Below, in pieces: positions 1-7,962 of a stretch of DNA of 35,065 bases. How positions within the stretch are numbered: position 1 is the first letter of the stretch; each line of letters opens with the position of its first letter. This DNA comes from JBHHYR01 sp046757585. GTDB lineage: Bacteria; Desulfobacterota; Binatia; HRBIN30. The notes below the pieces were generated by a model. It was not told the origin of the DNA, did no database searches, and was given only the letters and a program-made list of their open reading frames with translations. Both the position numbers and the translations under genes were made by a program. Where the stretch lies: the NCBI GenBank assembly GCA_046757585.1, contig JBHHYR010000015.1, forward strand, positions 1 through 35,065. Reading direction: 5' to 3'.

Positions 1-420
1 CGCGCCGGCCGCCAGCGCTCCCGGGAACTGCGTGTGGCTCTCATCCTACCCCTTGACAAACCGAACCATGGCAGGCGCCAAGCCGCCAAGATCTGGCCCT
101 CTCAATCCTCCGGTGATCCCGGACGTAGCTAACCTCGATCCAAAGACAACAGCGGGCCTCGATTGCTGCCCGCTCCCTTTGACAAGGGGGAAGCTCACCA
201 GCTGAACCGGCAGTGTGCAGAAGGCCAAGATGTGGGTAAAGGTCAGTTTGCGAAAGGAGGGGACCCGTGGTTGCAGGGCCAGGTTTTCCTGACCGCAGTT
301 GCTGTTCGATCTCCCATTTATTTTCGGATCAACGACGGTGGCTTCTTGCCCATGAACCGAATCCGTCACCCCTCACGCGGCCGCGCCTTGAACAGGTCTC
401 AACTTCATGACACATAGGTA
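1..420. repeat. Left intergenic tract with dispersed-repeat copies
   Basis: No convincing gene is seen here. The tract holds an inverted repeat with arms at 151-157 and 168-174, a palindromic motif of the type CTCCCTTTGACAAGGGGG at about 173-190, and a segment at about 216-272 (GGGTAAAG...TTTGCGAAAGGAGGGGACC). The last 25 bases of that segment (248-272) are identical to the final 25 bases of the window (35041-35065), and the rest resembles 34918-34960 with differences. This looks like a multi-copy intergenic repeat family. Short open frames across it on both strands look like translated repeat and not genes. Confidence 0.6.
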
Positions 421-711
421 CTGCGACTCATTAAACCCCTGCAAGTCTACCTCGACGACAATGAGATGGAACGCCTCGCGGCCTGGTCGCAGGAGCATGG
501 CTGGACGAAGTCGCAGGCCGTCCGCGCCGCGGTCCGCGCTCTGACACGAGCAAAGGATGAAGACGCACTGCTGTCGCTGAGTGGGGTGATCCACGACGGC
601 TTGCCTGCGGACTGCAGCGAGCAGTTCGATCGCTACCTCCAGGAGACGTTCGTTGCCGAAAGGGCCACGGCGTACAAGCAGCGGCGGCGCCGAGCGCGTA
701 CTCGTGGATAG
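421..711 (+). CDS. Ribbon-helix-helix antitoxin (VapB-like)
   Basis: A small DNA-binding antitoxin expected to repress its own operon and neutralise the adjoining PIN toxin. The translated sequence contains the RHH pattern: a strand LQVYLDDNE, then helix-turn-helix residues MERLAAWSQEHGWTKSQAV and AVRAL, then a charged C-terminal tail. The strand lies upstream of the first ATG (466). Between the in-frame TAG at 415-417 and 466 there is no ATG, GTG or TTG, only CTG (421, 439) and ATT (430). Translation therefore starts at a rare codon, or the gene has lost its start and makes a truncated product. The 3' end overlaps the toxin by 8 nt if the toxin starts at GTG 704. The family call is fairly secure; the start is not. 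Confidence 0.6.
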   Translation: MRLIKPLQVYLDDNEMERLAAWSQEHGWTKSQAVRAAVRALTRAKDEDALLSLSGVIHDGLPADCSEQFDRYLQETFVAERATAYKQRRRRARTRG

Positions 712-1076
712 CGGCGCGTGGATCGCGCTGCTGCGCGCCAACGATCGGCACCACGCGGAAGCCGACCGGGGCCTCCGCCGCGCGGTTCGTGATCGCGTCC
801 GCTTGCTCACGACGAATCTGATCATCGCCGAGGTCCATCGCTTCATCCTCTTTCATTTGGGCGTCCGTCCAGCAGCCATGGTACTCGACCGGATGCAGGC
901 GAGCCCCCTTCTCAGCGTCGAATTTGCCACGGCCGCGCACCACAATGCGGCTCACGTACACCGATGCGGTGAGCTTTGCTGTGATGCAAGCGACGCGGTG
1001 GCGGACGGTCATGAGCTTCGATCATGACTTCGTCGTCGGGGGCTTCCAGCTGTGGCAGTGGGACGCCAGCGCGTAG
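704..1076 (+). pseudogene. PIN-domain toxin (VapC-like), frameshifted
   Basis: A PIN-domain ribonuclease toxin, partner of the RHH protein just upstream. The first part reads VLVDSGAWIALL with the first catalytic Asp, then TTNLIIAEVHRF with the conserved Glu, and runs to about 925 in one frame. The C-terminal motif continues in another frame from about 945 to the TAG at 1074-1076: YTDAVSFAVM (catalytic Asp), then SFDHDF and GFQLW. Between the two halves roughly 15-20 residues usual for the family also appear to be missing, so a deletion plus frameshift is likely. The remaining frame would add an unrelated cysteine-rich tail ending at 1027. The start is taken as GTG 704, overlapping the antitoxin stop; an upstream TTG at 653 is less likely. 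The toxin is probably inactive unless this is a sequencing error. Confidence 0.7.
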
Positions 1077-1264
1077 CAAGGCAGATTGCGGCAGCACCGT
1101 CCGCAACTCCCCCCCCAGCGAGAAACTCCGTCCCCCATGGACAACCTTACAACCCAACAAGGTCCTTACCCCCGGGTGCTGATGAGCTACGGTAACGGCA
1201 GGTGGACCATTTTCAATCCTGGGATATCCTTCGTAACGGAAAGTGACTTCATGAAAGCAAATAT

Positions 1265-1423
1265 ATGACGTCGCCGCGTACGCTTGAACGAATTCGAGAT
1301 GCCGTGCGCGAAGAGCGCTGGCACGTCACCAAGCATGCGATCGATGAGATGGCCGAGGTAGTATGCCGTTTCCTCCCGTCGGAACGCTTGCGTATGATCA
1401 CCGTATACGTCATGGAGGAATGA
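1265..1423 (+). CDS. Short DUF4258-like protein (toxin-type, probably truncated)
   Basis: A 52-residue open frame beginning MTSPRTLERIRDAVREERWHV with the pattern H-A-x-D-E-M, and ending in a strand-like RMITVYVMEE. The beginning resembles the N-terminal helix-strand-helix of DUF4258 proteins and the end resembles their last beta strand. The central part of the usual 80-100-residue domain is absent, which suggests an internal deletion. Its TGA stop overlaps the ATG of the YgiT-type zinc-finger gene in an ATGA junction (1420-1423). DUF4258 / YgiT-zinc-finger pairs are a recurrent toxin-antitoxin-like arrangement. Function is inferred only from that pairing. Confidence 0.5.
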   Translation: MTSPRTLERIRDAVREERWHVTKHAIDEMAEVVCRFLPSERLRMITVYVMEE

Positions 1424-1722
1424 TGCTGGGCGCGTCCGACCCGTGTGAGTACTGCGGGGAGCGGGTGGACGAGAGCGAGAGGCTCGTCACCGTTTACCGC
1501 CACCGCAGGGGGAAGCACTTCATCTTCGAGCGCGTCCCTGCGCGCGTCTGCTCCGCTTGCGGGGAGCGCTACTTCTCGGCGGTAACCGTGCGCCAGATGG
1601 ACCGCCTGACGAGGACGAGGAAGGAGGGCCAGGTGACCGTTCCGGTGCCCATCATCCCGTTGCGGGCGGCGGGTGAATCAGCCGCCCGGACGTCTTCGTC
1701 GCGGGCGCGCTCGGTCGTGTAG
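1420..1722 (+). CDS. YgiT-type zinc-finger protein (MqsA N-terminal-like)
   Basis: This 100-residue protein carries two CxxC knuckles, CEYCGE near residue 9 and CSACGE near residue 45, which is the zinc-binding arrangement of YgiT/MqsA N-terminal domains. Such proteins usually act as the antitoxin in a DUF4258 or MqsR-type pair. The start at 1420 gives an ATGA overlap with the upstream gene and a GGAG Shine-Dalgarno about 6 nt before it; a second ATG follows at once (1423). The last 30 or so residues are low-complexity Ala/Arg/Ser and overlap the antisense IS66/BrnT relic, so the native C-terminus may have been replaced. It has no helix-turn-helix domain. Confidence 0.65.
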   Translation: MMLGASDPCEYCGERVDESERLVTVYRHRRGKHFIFERVPARVCSACGERYFSAVTVRQMDRLTRTRKEGQVTVPVPIIPLRAAGESAARTSSSRARSVV

Positions 1723-1844
1723 ATCAGAGTCATGTAGATGTCGCCTACGTGCGCCCCGTTCCCGGTCTTGTACAAGAGAGCATTCTTGCGGTGGATGGCG
1801 GCCTTGTTGGGGTCCCATTCGAACTGCACGCTGACGCCACCCAA
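1716..1844 (-). pseudogene. Chimeric remnant: BrnT N-terminus joined to IS66 transposase C-terminus
   Basis: Reading the minus strand from 1844, residues 6-16 (VQFEWDPNKAA) match the start of BrnT/DUF497 toxins. The frame then changes character to HRKNALLYKTGNGAHVGD followed by IYMTLIYT, which resembles the C-terminal HRKN...NGAxVGDLFMSLIHT segment of IS66-family transposases (about 1716-1796). The rest, down to 1569, matches neither family and lies antisense to the zinc-finger gene. I read this as debris from an IS66-type insertion into or beside a brnT gene. No terminal inverted repeats were found. Family assignments are from memory of motifs. Confidence 0.5.
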
Positions 1845-1919
1845 ATGAAGCTAGCACGATTCAACTCGGGGAACCTTCACCCCGTTTGTTTCTTGGTAGG
1901 CTAACTCCTTCATCCCCGG

Positions 1920-3335
1920 TCACTGTTGACTGTGCGTATAGTGGTCTTCCAGAACTCGCGCGACGCAGCCTGTGAGACGTGCGGCAGTTGAGAGGTCCAG
2001 GAACTCGTTCGGGCCGTGCGCGTTCGAGTTCGGCCCGAGCACACCGGTGATCATGAACTGCGCCGCGGGCAACCGCTCGCCGAGCATCGCCATGAAGGGA
2101 ATCGTGCCCCCTTCGCCCATGTAGCACAGTCCCTTACCGAAGAAGTCTAGCGACGCCTGCTGCAACGACTGCTCCAGCCACGGTTCGAGCACGGGCGCAT
2201 TCCACCCAGGTGCCGCTTGCTCCGCTTCGAAGCTGACCCAGGCACCGTAAGGAGGATCGCGTTCGAGGAGCTGCTGGAGCCGGTGTGTGGCGCGATCCGC
2301 ATCGGTGAGCGGCGGAAGCCGGAGAGACAGCTTGGCGGTCGTGACCGGACGCAACACGTTGCCTGCTTTGTCGAGGGGCGGCAGCCCGGCGATTCCTGTG
2401 ATCTCGAGCTGCGGCCGCCAGGTTCGATTCAGCAACAGCTCGGTGCCGTCGAGCGCAACCGGCCGGGTACTCCCGCGGAACGGAAAGGTTTCGTAGACCG
2501 CGCGGCCGAGGATCGCTGCAGTCGCCGCGGCCTCGCGCGCGCGTGCGGCCGGTATTTCGACGCAGAGCTCAGGGGCGATGATTTCGCCGCTGTGCTCGTC
2601 TTCCACGCGGCTGAGAAGCTGGCGCAGGATCCGGAAGCTGGAAGGGACGATCCCGCTTGCCGCGCCCGAATGCACACCTTCGGTCAGCGTGGATACCGAC
2701 AGGTTCCCGGTAATCAGGCCGCGCAGGGAGGACGTGATCCACAGCTGGTCGTAGTTGCCGCAACCAGAATCCAGGCAGATGACCAGGCTCGGAGTACCCA
2801 CGCGATCCTGCAGCGCTTCGATGTAGGCGGGCAGGTCCACGCTGCCGCTCTCCTCGGACGCTTCGACGACGAGCACGCACCGGGCGTGCGGGATCCCTTG
2901 CCCTCTCAGAGCGAGGATCGCCGTAATCGCCGCAAACGCCGCGTAGCCGTCGTCGGCACCGCCACGGCCGTACAGCTTCCCGTCCTTCGTCACCGGAGTC
3001 CACGGGCCGAGGCCCTCGAGCCATCCGTCCATGGGCGGCTGCTTGTCGAGGTGACCGTACAGCAGGACCGTGTCGGTCGAGCGGCCGGCAACCTCGACGA
3101 CGATCAGCGGGGTACGGCCGGGCAGCCGAACCACGTCGAGCCGCAGGCCCGAAAGCGGTTGCGCCCGAATCCAACGCGTCACCAATTCGACGGCCCGGGC
3201 CATGTACCCGTTCCGCTCCCAGTCCGGATCGTACGCCGGCGACTGGTTGGGAACGGCGATGTACTCGCGCAAAGTAGGGACGATACTTTGTGCCCACTCT
3301 CGCTCGATGAACTCACGTGCCTTGTTCACATCCAT
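1920..3335 (-). CDS. M20-family metallopeptidase (dipeptidase/carboxypeptidase type)
   Basis: A 471-residue cytosolic hydrolase with no signal peptide. It has the full di-zinc M20 signature: H95-L-D97 in GHLDKQP, bridging D128 in GRGGADDGY, catalytic E161 and metal ligand E162 in EASEESGS, D189 in CLDSG, and H439 in NAHGPNEF. The dimerisation-domain motif HSGAASG (His221) sits at the expected lid boundary. Length and order fit the CPG2/PepV-type branch that cleaves dipeptides or acyl-amino acids. It is the last gene of a minus-strand block, and its start lies 64 nt downstream of the phosphatase stop. The start ATG at 3335 puts the first helix at residue 4. The substrate cannot be read from the sequence. 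Confidence 0.92.
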   Translation of the reverse strand: MDVNKAREFIEREWAQSIVPTLREYIAVPNQSPAYDPDWERNGYMARAVELVTRWIRAQPLSGLRLDVVRLPGRTPLIVVEVAGRSTDTVLLYGHLDKQPPMDGWLEGLGPWTPVTKDGKLYGRGGADDGYAAFAAITAILALRGQGIPHARCVLVVEASEESGSVDLPAYIEALQDRVGTPSLVICLDSGCGNYDQLWITSSLRGLITGNLSVSTLTEGVHSGAASGIVPSSFRILRQLLSRVEDEHSGEIIAPELCVEIPAARAREAAATAAILGRAVYETFPFRGSTRPVALDGTELLLNRTWRPQLEITGIAGLPPLDKAGNVLRPVTTAKLSLRLPPLTDADRATHRLQQLLERDPPYGAWVSFEAEQAAPGWNAPVLEPWLEQSLQQASLDFFGKGLCYMGEGGTIPFMAMLGERLPAAQFMITGVLGPNSNAHGPNEFLDLSTAARLTGCVARVLEDHYTHSQQ

Positions 3336-3399
3336 AGAAACGTGTTTCTCGCTTCACCGTGCACAACGTGCAGCCGCCACCACAATCCGTCACGGTTCG

Positions 3400-4143
3400 T
3401 CACTCGAGAAGGCGGTCGCGGAGCCGTTGGATCTCACCCGCAGGGATACCAGCCGCCAGTGCGTATCCCTCCATGGAGCGGTACGTGGCTTTCACCTTCC
3501 CCAGCAGGGCACGCATCGTCTCGGGTTGCGCGTGCAGCGTGTCGGGTGGCAGTGCCGCGAGCATCGTCTGGTACCCTTCCGCCGCCTCGAGCCGCGCAAC
3601 AATCTGGTAGAGGTTGTCCTGCGTCAGGGCGTAGTCCGCAACGATCGCGTCGTCCTCCACGCCCAGCAGGCCCAGGACCACCGCTGAGACGATGCCCGTC
3701 CGATCCTTGCCGGCGGCGCAATGGTACACGGCCGGCGCTGTGGTGGCAGCGAGGGTGCTAATAACGCGCGCGATCGGACGCATAGCGAACTGGGCCAGCA
3801 GGAAGTAGCGCTCGCCCAAGCTGATCGCCTCTTGTCCGTTTCCCTCGGGCTCCTGCATCTCGCCGTCAAACAGCGGAATGTGCTGAAACTGTATCGGCTC
3901 GGCCGCCAGACGCCCGCGTCCCTCGCTCCGCAGCTCCGCCGTCGAACGGAGATCGATGACCCTTTCGATCCGGAGCTCACCACGGAGCCGGGCAACATCG
4001 CTGGCGCTGAGCAGCTGCAACGCATCGCTGCGGAACACTTGGCGCCAGCGTACCCTCCGGCCGTCCCGCGTGGGATAGCCGCCAAGGTCCCGGAAGTTCA
4101 GGCAGCCGTCGAGTGCTATCACCCGTCGCGGGTCACGACTCAT
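3400..4143 (-). CDS. Tyrosine-protein phosphatase (DSP/Y_phosphatase3 type)
   Basis: A 247-residue phosphatase with the P-loop HCAAGKDRTG (nucleophile Cys142 from the chosen start), the hallmark of the bacterial Y_phosphatase3/MptpB-like family that acts on phosphotyrosine and sometimes phosphoinositides. The N-terminal NFRDLGGYPTRDGRRV motif and the RVIDLRST strand are typical of the group. I chose the ATG at 4143 (MSRDPRRV) because family members start about ten residues before the NFRD motif; an upstream in-frame ATG at 4185 would add 14 residues with no family resemblance. It lies between the P450 and M20 genes in the same orientation. Confidence 0.9.
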   Translation of the reverse strand: MSRDPRRVIALDGCLNFRDLGGYPTRDGRRVRWRQVFRSDALQLLSASDVARLRGELRIERVIDLRSTAELRSEGRGRLAAEPIQFQHIPLFDGEMQEPEGNGQEAISLGERYFLLAQFAMRPIARVISTLAATTAPAVYHCAAGKDRTGIVSAVVLGLLGVEDDAIVADYALTQDNLYQIVARLEAAEGYQTMLAALPPDTLHAQPETMRALLGKVKATYRSMEGYALAAGIPAGEIQRLRDRLLE

Positions 4144-4208
4144 GCGATACCACCCCGCCCCGCCCCGTTGCCCGGAAGGCAGCACGGATCAGCGGCACCA
4201 GCCCCCGT

Positions 4209-5414
4209 TCACCGCGCGGCCTCCAATGCCACCGGGATGCGGGTGAAACCACGGAAAATGAAGCTGGGGTGAAGTGGGAGCGCATCGTCATCAGTGCGGC
4301 AAAAGCTCCGGGTACGGTGGAGCAGGACCCGCACGGCCACTTGCGCTTCAAGCCGTGCCAGGTTCGCCCCCAGACAGAAGTGCGGCCCAAACCCAAAAGC
4401 GAGATGTTGATTCTCGGCTCTTGCGATGTCGAACGAGTTAGGGCGATCGAACACCGCCTCGTCCCGATTGGCCGAGCCGAGCCAGAGGAGCATATTCTTG
4501 CCCTCCTCGATCGCCTGTCCCGCGATCTCCGCGCTACACCGCACGCGGCGCACGTCGGCCTGGACCGGCGAACAAAAGCGCAGCACCTCTTCGATCGCGC
4601 TCGGGACCAGCTCGGGAGCTGCCCGCAGCCGCGCCAGCTGATCCGGGTGCCGCATCAATTCGATGGCCGCATTCCCAATGAGGTTCGTCGTGGTTTCGTT
4701 GCCGGCCACGAGGAGGAGAATCAACATCTGCAGCATCTCGTCGAAGCTCAGCCGTGAGCCTTCCAGCTCGGAGGCCACCAGACCGCTCAAGAGGTCCTCT
4801 CGCGGCCGCGCCCGCCGCTCCTCGACCAGCCGTGAGAAGTACGCCCGCATTGCATCGATGATACGGATCTCGCGCTCGATCATCTCAGGGGTTTCCGGCG
4901 CGAGGACGCCTGCACCCAGATTTTCAACCAGCGCATCCGACCAGGCCTTGAACTGCTCCCGGTCGGTTGCTGGAATCCCGATCATCTCCGCGATCACGAT
5001 CACCGGAAGGGGATACGTCAACGCCTGCACGAGATCCACGGAGCGCTGCGCGAGGGCGTCGTCGAGTAGCTCATGAGCGATCTGTTCGATGCGCGGCTCG
5101 AGGCGCCGGATCATGCGCGGCGTGAACGCCTGGTTGACCAGGCCGCGGAGCCGCGTGTGTTCCGGAGGGTCCTGCATTAGCATGCCCGGTGGCAGGTCCG
5201 GGCGGCGCTCGACACCGGGAGGCGGCGGGAACACGTTTGACCACGTGCCCGGGTCTTTCAGGATACGCTGGATGTCGCCGTAGCGGAACACGGACACGAC
5301 CGGCAGCCCCTCGTGCACAAACACCGGGTGTTCACGCCGCGCGCGGGCATAGAGCCCAAATGGATCGGCGCGGACCGCCGGATCGAATGGGTTGAAGGTG
5401 AACGGCGTCTCCAC
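4209..5414 (-). CDS. Cytochrome P450
   Basis: A soluble bacterial P450 of about 401 residues. From the GTG at 5414 it shows the oxygen-activating I-helix motif AGNETT (237-242), the K-helix ExxR (E276-R279), and the haem-binding loop FGFGPHFCLGANLAR with proximal Cys347. The opening FNPFDPAVRADPFGLYARAR is the usual beginning of class I bacterial P450s, which supports GTG 5414; an ATG at 5450 would add 12 residues, and neither start has a good Shine-Dalgarno. No ferredoxin or ferredoxin reductase gene is adjacent, so electrons must come from elsewhere. It probably hydroxylates a small hydrophobic molecule; the substrate is unknown. Confidence 0.93.
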   Translation of the reverse strand: METPFTFNPFDPAVRADPFGLYARARREHPVFVHEGLPVVSVFRYGDIQRILKDPGTWSNVFPPPPGVERRPDLPPGMLMQDPPEHTRLRGLVNQAFTPRMIRRLEPRIEQIAHELLDDALAQRSVDLVQALTYPLPVIVIAEMIGIPATDREQFKAWSDALVENLGAGVLAPETPEMIEREIRIIDAMRAYFSRLVEERRARPREDLLSGLVASELEGSRLSFDEMLQMLILLLVAGNETTTNLIGNAAIELMRHPDQLARLRAAPELVPSAIEEVLRFCSPVQADVRRVRCSAEIAGQAIEEGKNMLLWLGSANRDEAVFDRPNSFDIARAENQHLAFGFGPHFCLGANLARLEAQVAVRVLLHRTRSFCRTDDDALPLHPSFIFRGFTRIPVALEAAR

Positions 5415-5523
5415 GCCTAAACTTTGGCATGAAACTGCTCGTTGGTCCATGGCTCGGGCGGCCCAAGCAGGGTGTGGGGTGCAGGCTGCAGAAATCAGAG
5501 ACGCGAGACCAGGGACCGCTGTT

Positions 5524-6690
5524 TTACTGCTCGGGCAAGGTGGTGCGCAGGAGTCGCAGCACATTGCCGCCCATGATCTTCTTGATGTCCTCCGTGGAAA
5601 AACCCGCCTCCAGGAGGCCGGCGGTGATCAGCGGCACACCGGTGGTGTCGAACGGCGTGGTCGTGGCGCCATTGAAGTCGGAGCCGAGCGCGACGTGGTC
5701 GGGGCCGACGAGCTTCACCGTGTACCGGACCGCCCGCACGATCCCGGCGACACTCACGTCGCAGACCGCCGCGTTCCAGTAGCCGATTCCGATCAGGCCA
5801 CCCGTCGCCGCAACGCGCCGTACGTGCGCATCGCTCAGGTTACGAATGTTATCACAGGTTCCTTTGACGCCCGTGTGTGACACCACCACGGGGCGGGTTG
5901 CGATGTCCAAGACGTCATCCATCAAACGAGGCGACGCATGGGCGAGGTCGACCAGGATCCGGCGCTCTTCCATGCGCTGCACTACGCGCCGTCCGAACTC
6001 CGAGAGTCCGCCCTTCGTCATGCCATGAGCCGAGCCGCCAACGGCGTTGTCGAAGAAATGGGTGAGGCCCATCATGCGGAAACCGGCGGCGTACAGCACG
6101 TCCAGGTTGCCGAGATCACCTTCGATGGCCTGGAGTCCTTCGATGGCCAGCAGACCCGCGACAAGCCCGGGCGTCGCGCGACGGCGCTCGACAAACTGCT
6201 GCAGGCCGGCGGCACGGTCGATCACCTCGAAGCGGCGGTTGGAGGCGGCAGCGACCGCGTGAAGCTTGTGCGCCTGATACAGCGCGCGTGCCTTCGCGCT
6301 CGTCCAAGTCCGCACCGGCCAGCGTTGCAGGATCACCAGCGGCGTGATGATGTCCCACCGCAGCGTGTTATACTGGTAGTTCTGCCCGGCGGGCACCTGG
6401 GTGACCACGCCGAACACCTGCAGCGCCACGCCACCCTGCTGCAGCCGCGGGACATCCACGTGGCCGTACGACGCGCGGGCGAGCAGGTCACGGCCCCACA
6501 GCAGCGGGTCCGCGTGCAGATCAGCAACGAACAGCGTGCGGTGCAGCTGGCGGGCCAGCGCGGGGGCGGCGTAGGGCGGAGGCCGCGTCACGCTGTTGCG
6601 GCTGCGTTCCACCACGCCCGGCCCGAGCGCGAACAGCAGCGCCCCAGCGACAACAAGAACAGTCAGCAGAACCAATAGGACGCGCCGCAT
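5524..6690 (-). CDS. Membrane-anchored M19 dipeptidase (renal dipeptidase family)
   Basis: A 388-residue amidohydrolase-fold dipeptidase. Metal ligands are visible: H59-A-D61 in DLHADP, E184 in LAIEG, H251 in DLAHAS, H272 in SHTG, and D338 in GSDFNG. The N-terminus is a single hydrophobic segment (residues 4-22, LLVLLTVLVVAGALLFAL) acting as a signal anchor or signal peptide, so the enzyme probably works outside the cytoplasmic membrane. The start ATG at 6690 follows a strong GGAGGTG and overlaps the stop of the upstream VWA gene by one base, implying translational coupling. The family cleaves L,D- and D-containing dipeptides; the substrate here is unknown. Confidence 0.92.
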   Translation of the reverse strand: MRRVLLVLLTVLVVAGALLFALGPGVVERSRNSVTRPPPYAAPALARQLHRTLFVADLHADPLLWGRDLLARASYGHVDVPRLQQGGVALQVFGVVTQVPAGQNYQYNTLRWDIITPLVILQRWPVRTWTSAKARALYQAHKLHAVAAASNRRFEVIDRAAGLQQFVERRRATPGLVAGLLAIEGLQAIEGDLGNLDVLYAAGFRMMGLTHFFDNAVGGSAHGMTKGGLSEFGRRVVQRMEERRILVDLAHASPRLMDDVLDIATRPVVVSHTGVKGTCDNIRNLSDAHVRRVAATGGLIGIGYWNAAVCDVSVAGIVRAVRYTVKLVGPDHVALGSDFNGATTTPFDTTGVPLITAGLLEAGFSTEDIKKIMGGNVLRLLRTTLPEQ

Positions 6691-7877
6691 CACCTCCGCG
6701 CCCCAACGAGTGCCTGCAGCGCCTGGGTGAGACCGTCGACGCTGAGATGGAACATCGGGAAGAGGCGGCGCACGATGCGTGTGGTGTCGGCCTCCCAATA
6801 GGCGGGCCCCTCGGGATTGAGCCACACGCAGCGATCGAAGTGGGTGGCGATGCGGTGCAGCCACACCACGCCCGGCGTGGCCGCGGTGCGGCGCGGGTCG
6901 ATGTTGCCGTACGGTTCGAGTAGCTCCGCCGGATGCATCGCGGCATCACCCACGACCGCTACTTTCCAGCGCCCAGGGAGCCGCCGCAGCACATCCCCGG
7001 TGGGCACCGCGTCGGCACGGGTCATGCGCGCACCCGTGTACAGGTAGTCGTACACGCAGTTGTGGAAGTAGTAGGGCCGAAAGTCCCGCAGGCTGCGGTC
7101 CTCGTGCAAGGCCGTAAGCAACTGACTCACGGGCTCGAAGTACGGCTCCATCGTACCGCCGACGTCCATCAACAAGAGGAAGCGGACATCGTTGCGCCGC
7201 GGGGGCCGGAAGACGAGTTCGATTTCGCCAGCGTTCTTGCAGGTTTCATCAACCGTCTCGTCCAGATCGAGCTCGGTGGCGTCACCGCTGCGTGTCAGCT
7301 GGCGCAAGCGACGCAGCGCCACGCGCAGCTGCCGCAGGTCGAGGGCCAGGTCCGTGCGGTAGTTCTTGAAACGCCGCTCCTGAGCGATCTTCATCGCGGA
7401 GCGGTTGCGCGAGGCGCCGCCCACCCGGATCCCCGTCGGGTGTTGCCCGCCGTGTCCGAACGGCGATTTGCCACCGGTGCCGATCCACCGCTCACCGCCG
7501 TCGTGGCGATCGTTCTGTTGCTCGAGCGTTTCGAGAAAACGTTGCATCAGCGCCTCCGAGCTGAGCCGCTGCAACTGCGCCAGTTCCTCCGGCGAGAGGG
7601 TGGGAAAGTTCTTCGGATCACGCAGCCACTGCAGGACCTGTTCCGTCACGTCGTCACCCAACGCTCCCTCCACGCCCGTGAAGACGCGGGCGAAGACACG
7701 GTCGTAGGCATCGAAGTACGTCTCGCTCTTGACCAAGCAGGCCCGGCCGAGGTGATAGAAGCGCAGCAAGCTCGACGCATGGAGGCCCTGCTCGAGTGCG
7801 CGCAGGAAGGTCTGCCACTCCTGCATGGCCACGGGAACGCCCGCTTCGCGCAATCCGTAAAACAAGTCGAGAAACAT
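6690..7877 (-). CDS. VWA-domain protein, CoxE-like
   Basis: A 395-residue protein of the CoxE-like VWA group, which usually works with a MoxR-type AAA+ ATPase in metalloenzyme maturation. The N-terminal half is helical (FLDLFYGLREAGVPVAMQEW is typical), followed by a Gly/His-rich linker at about 126-155 and a VWA domain from about 230. The metal-ion-dependent adhesion site is altered: DVGGTM at 238-243 in place of DxSxS. No MoxR ATPase gene is present in the window, so the usual partner is missing locally. The gene is coupled to the downstream dipeptidase by a one-base overlap. A Gly-Asp-Ala segment (VVGDAAMHPAEL) near the C-terminal half is conserved in this group. Confidence 0.8.
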   Translation of the reverse strand: MFLDLFYGLREAGVPVAMQEWQTFLRALEQGLHASSLLRFYHLGRACLVKSETYFDAYDRVFARVFTGVEGALGDDVTEQVLQWLRDPKNFPTLSPEELAQLQRLSSEALMQRFLETLEQQNDRHDGGERWIGTGGKSPFGHGGQHPTGIRVGGASRNRSAMKIAQERRFKNYRTDLALDLRQLRVALRRLRQLTRSGDATELDLDETVDETCKNAGEIELVFRPPRRNDVRFLLLMDVGGTMEPYFEPVSQLLTALHEDRSLRDFRPYYFHNCVYDYLYTGARMTRADAVPTGDVLRRLPGRWKVAVVGDAAMHPAELLEPYGNIDPRRTAATPGVVWLHRIATHFDRCVWLNPEGPAYWEADTTRIVRRLFPMFHLSVDGLTQALQALVGARR

Positions 7878-7914
7878 ACGTCCTCGTTGATACTCGATAG
7901 TCGATAGTCAACTG

Positions 7915-7931
7915 CCATGCAAAGTGCATGG
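7915..7931. repeat. Short perfect inverted repeat between GH38 and VWA genes
   Basis: The arms CCATGCA and TGCATGG are separated by three bases. It lies in the 85-nt gap between the GH38 stop (7963) and the VWA start (7877), beside a tandem CGATAGT direct repeat. It could be a small operator or an RNA hairpin; no poly-T tract follows, so it is not a convincing terminator. Confidence 0.4.
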
Positions 7932-7962
7932 TCGTGCGTCCGCGCACGCGCCACGTGCTCGT

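Noticed and set aside
46..417. Overlapping open frames of about 100 residues on both strands
   Set aside because: They run through the dispersed repeat and lack ribosome binding sites and family motifs.
1086..1268. Short open frame with ATG at 1138 (MDNLTTQQGPYPRVLMSY)
   Set aside because: There is no Shine-Dalgarno or family resemblance; it could be a small gene, but the evidence is insufficient.
2217..3761. 514-residue plus-strand open frame opposite the M20 and phosphatase genes
   Set aside because: Arg/Gly/Pro-rich translation antisense to two clearly conserved enzymes, typical of GC-rich shadow frames.
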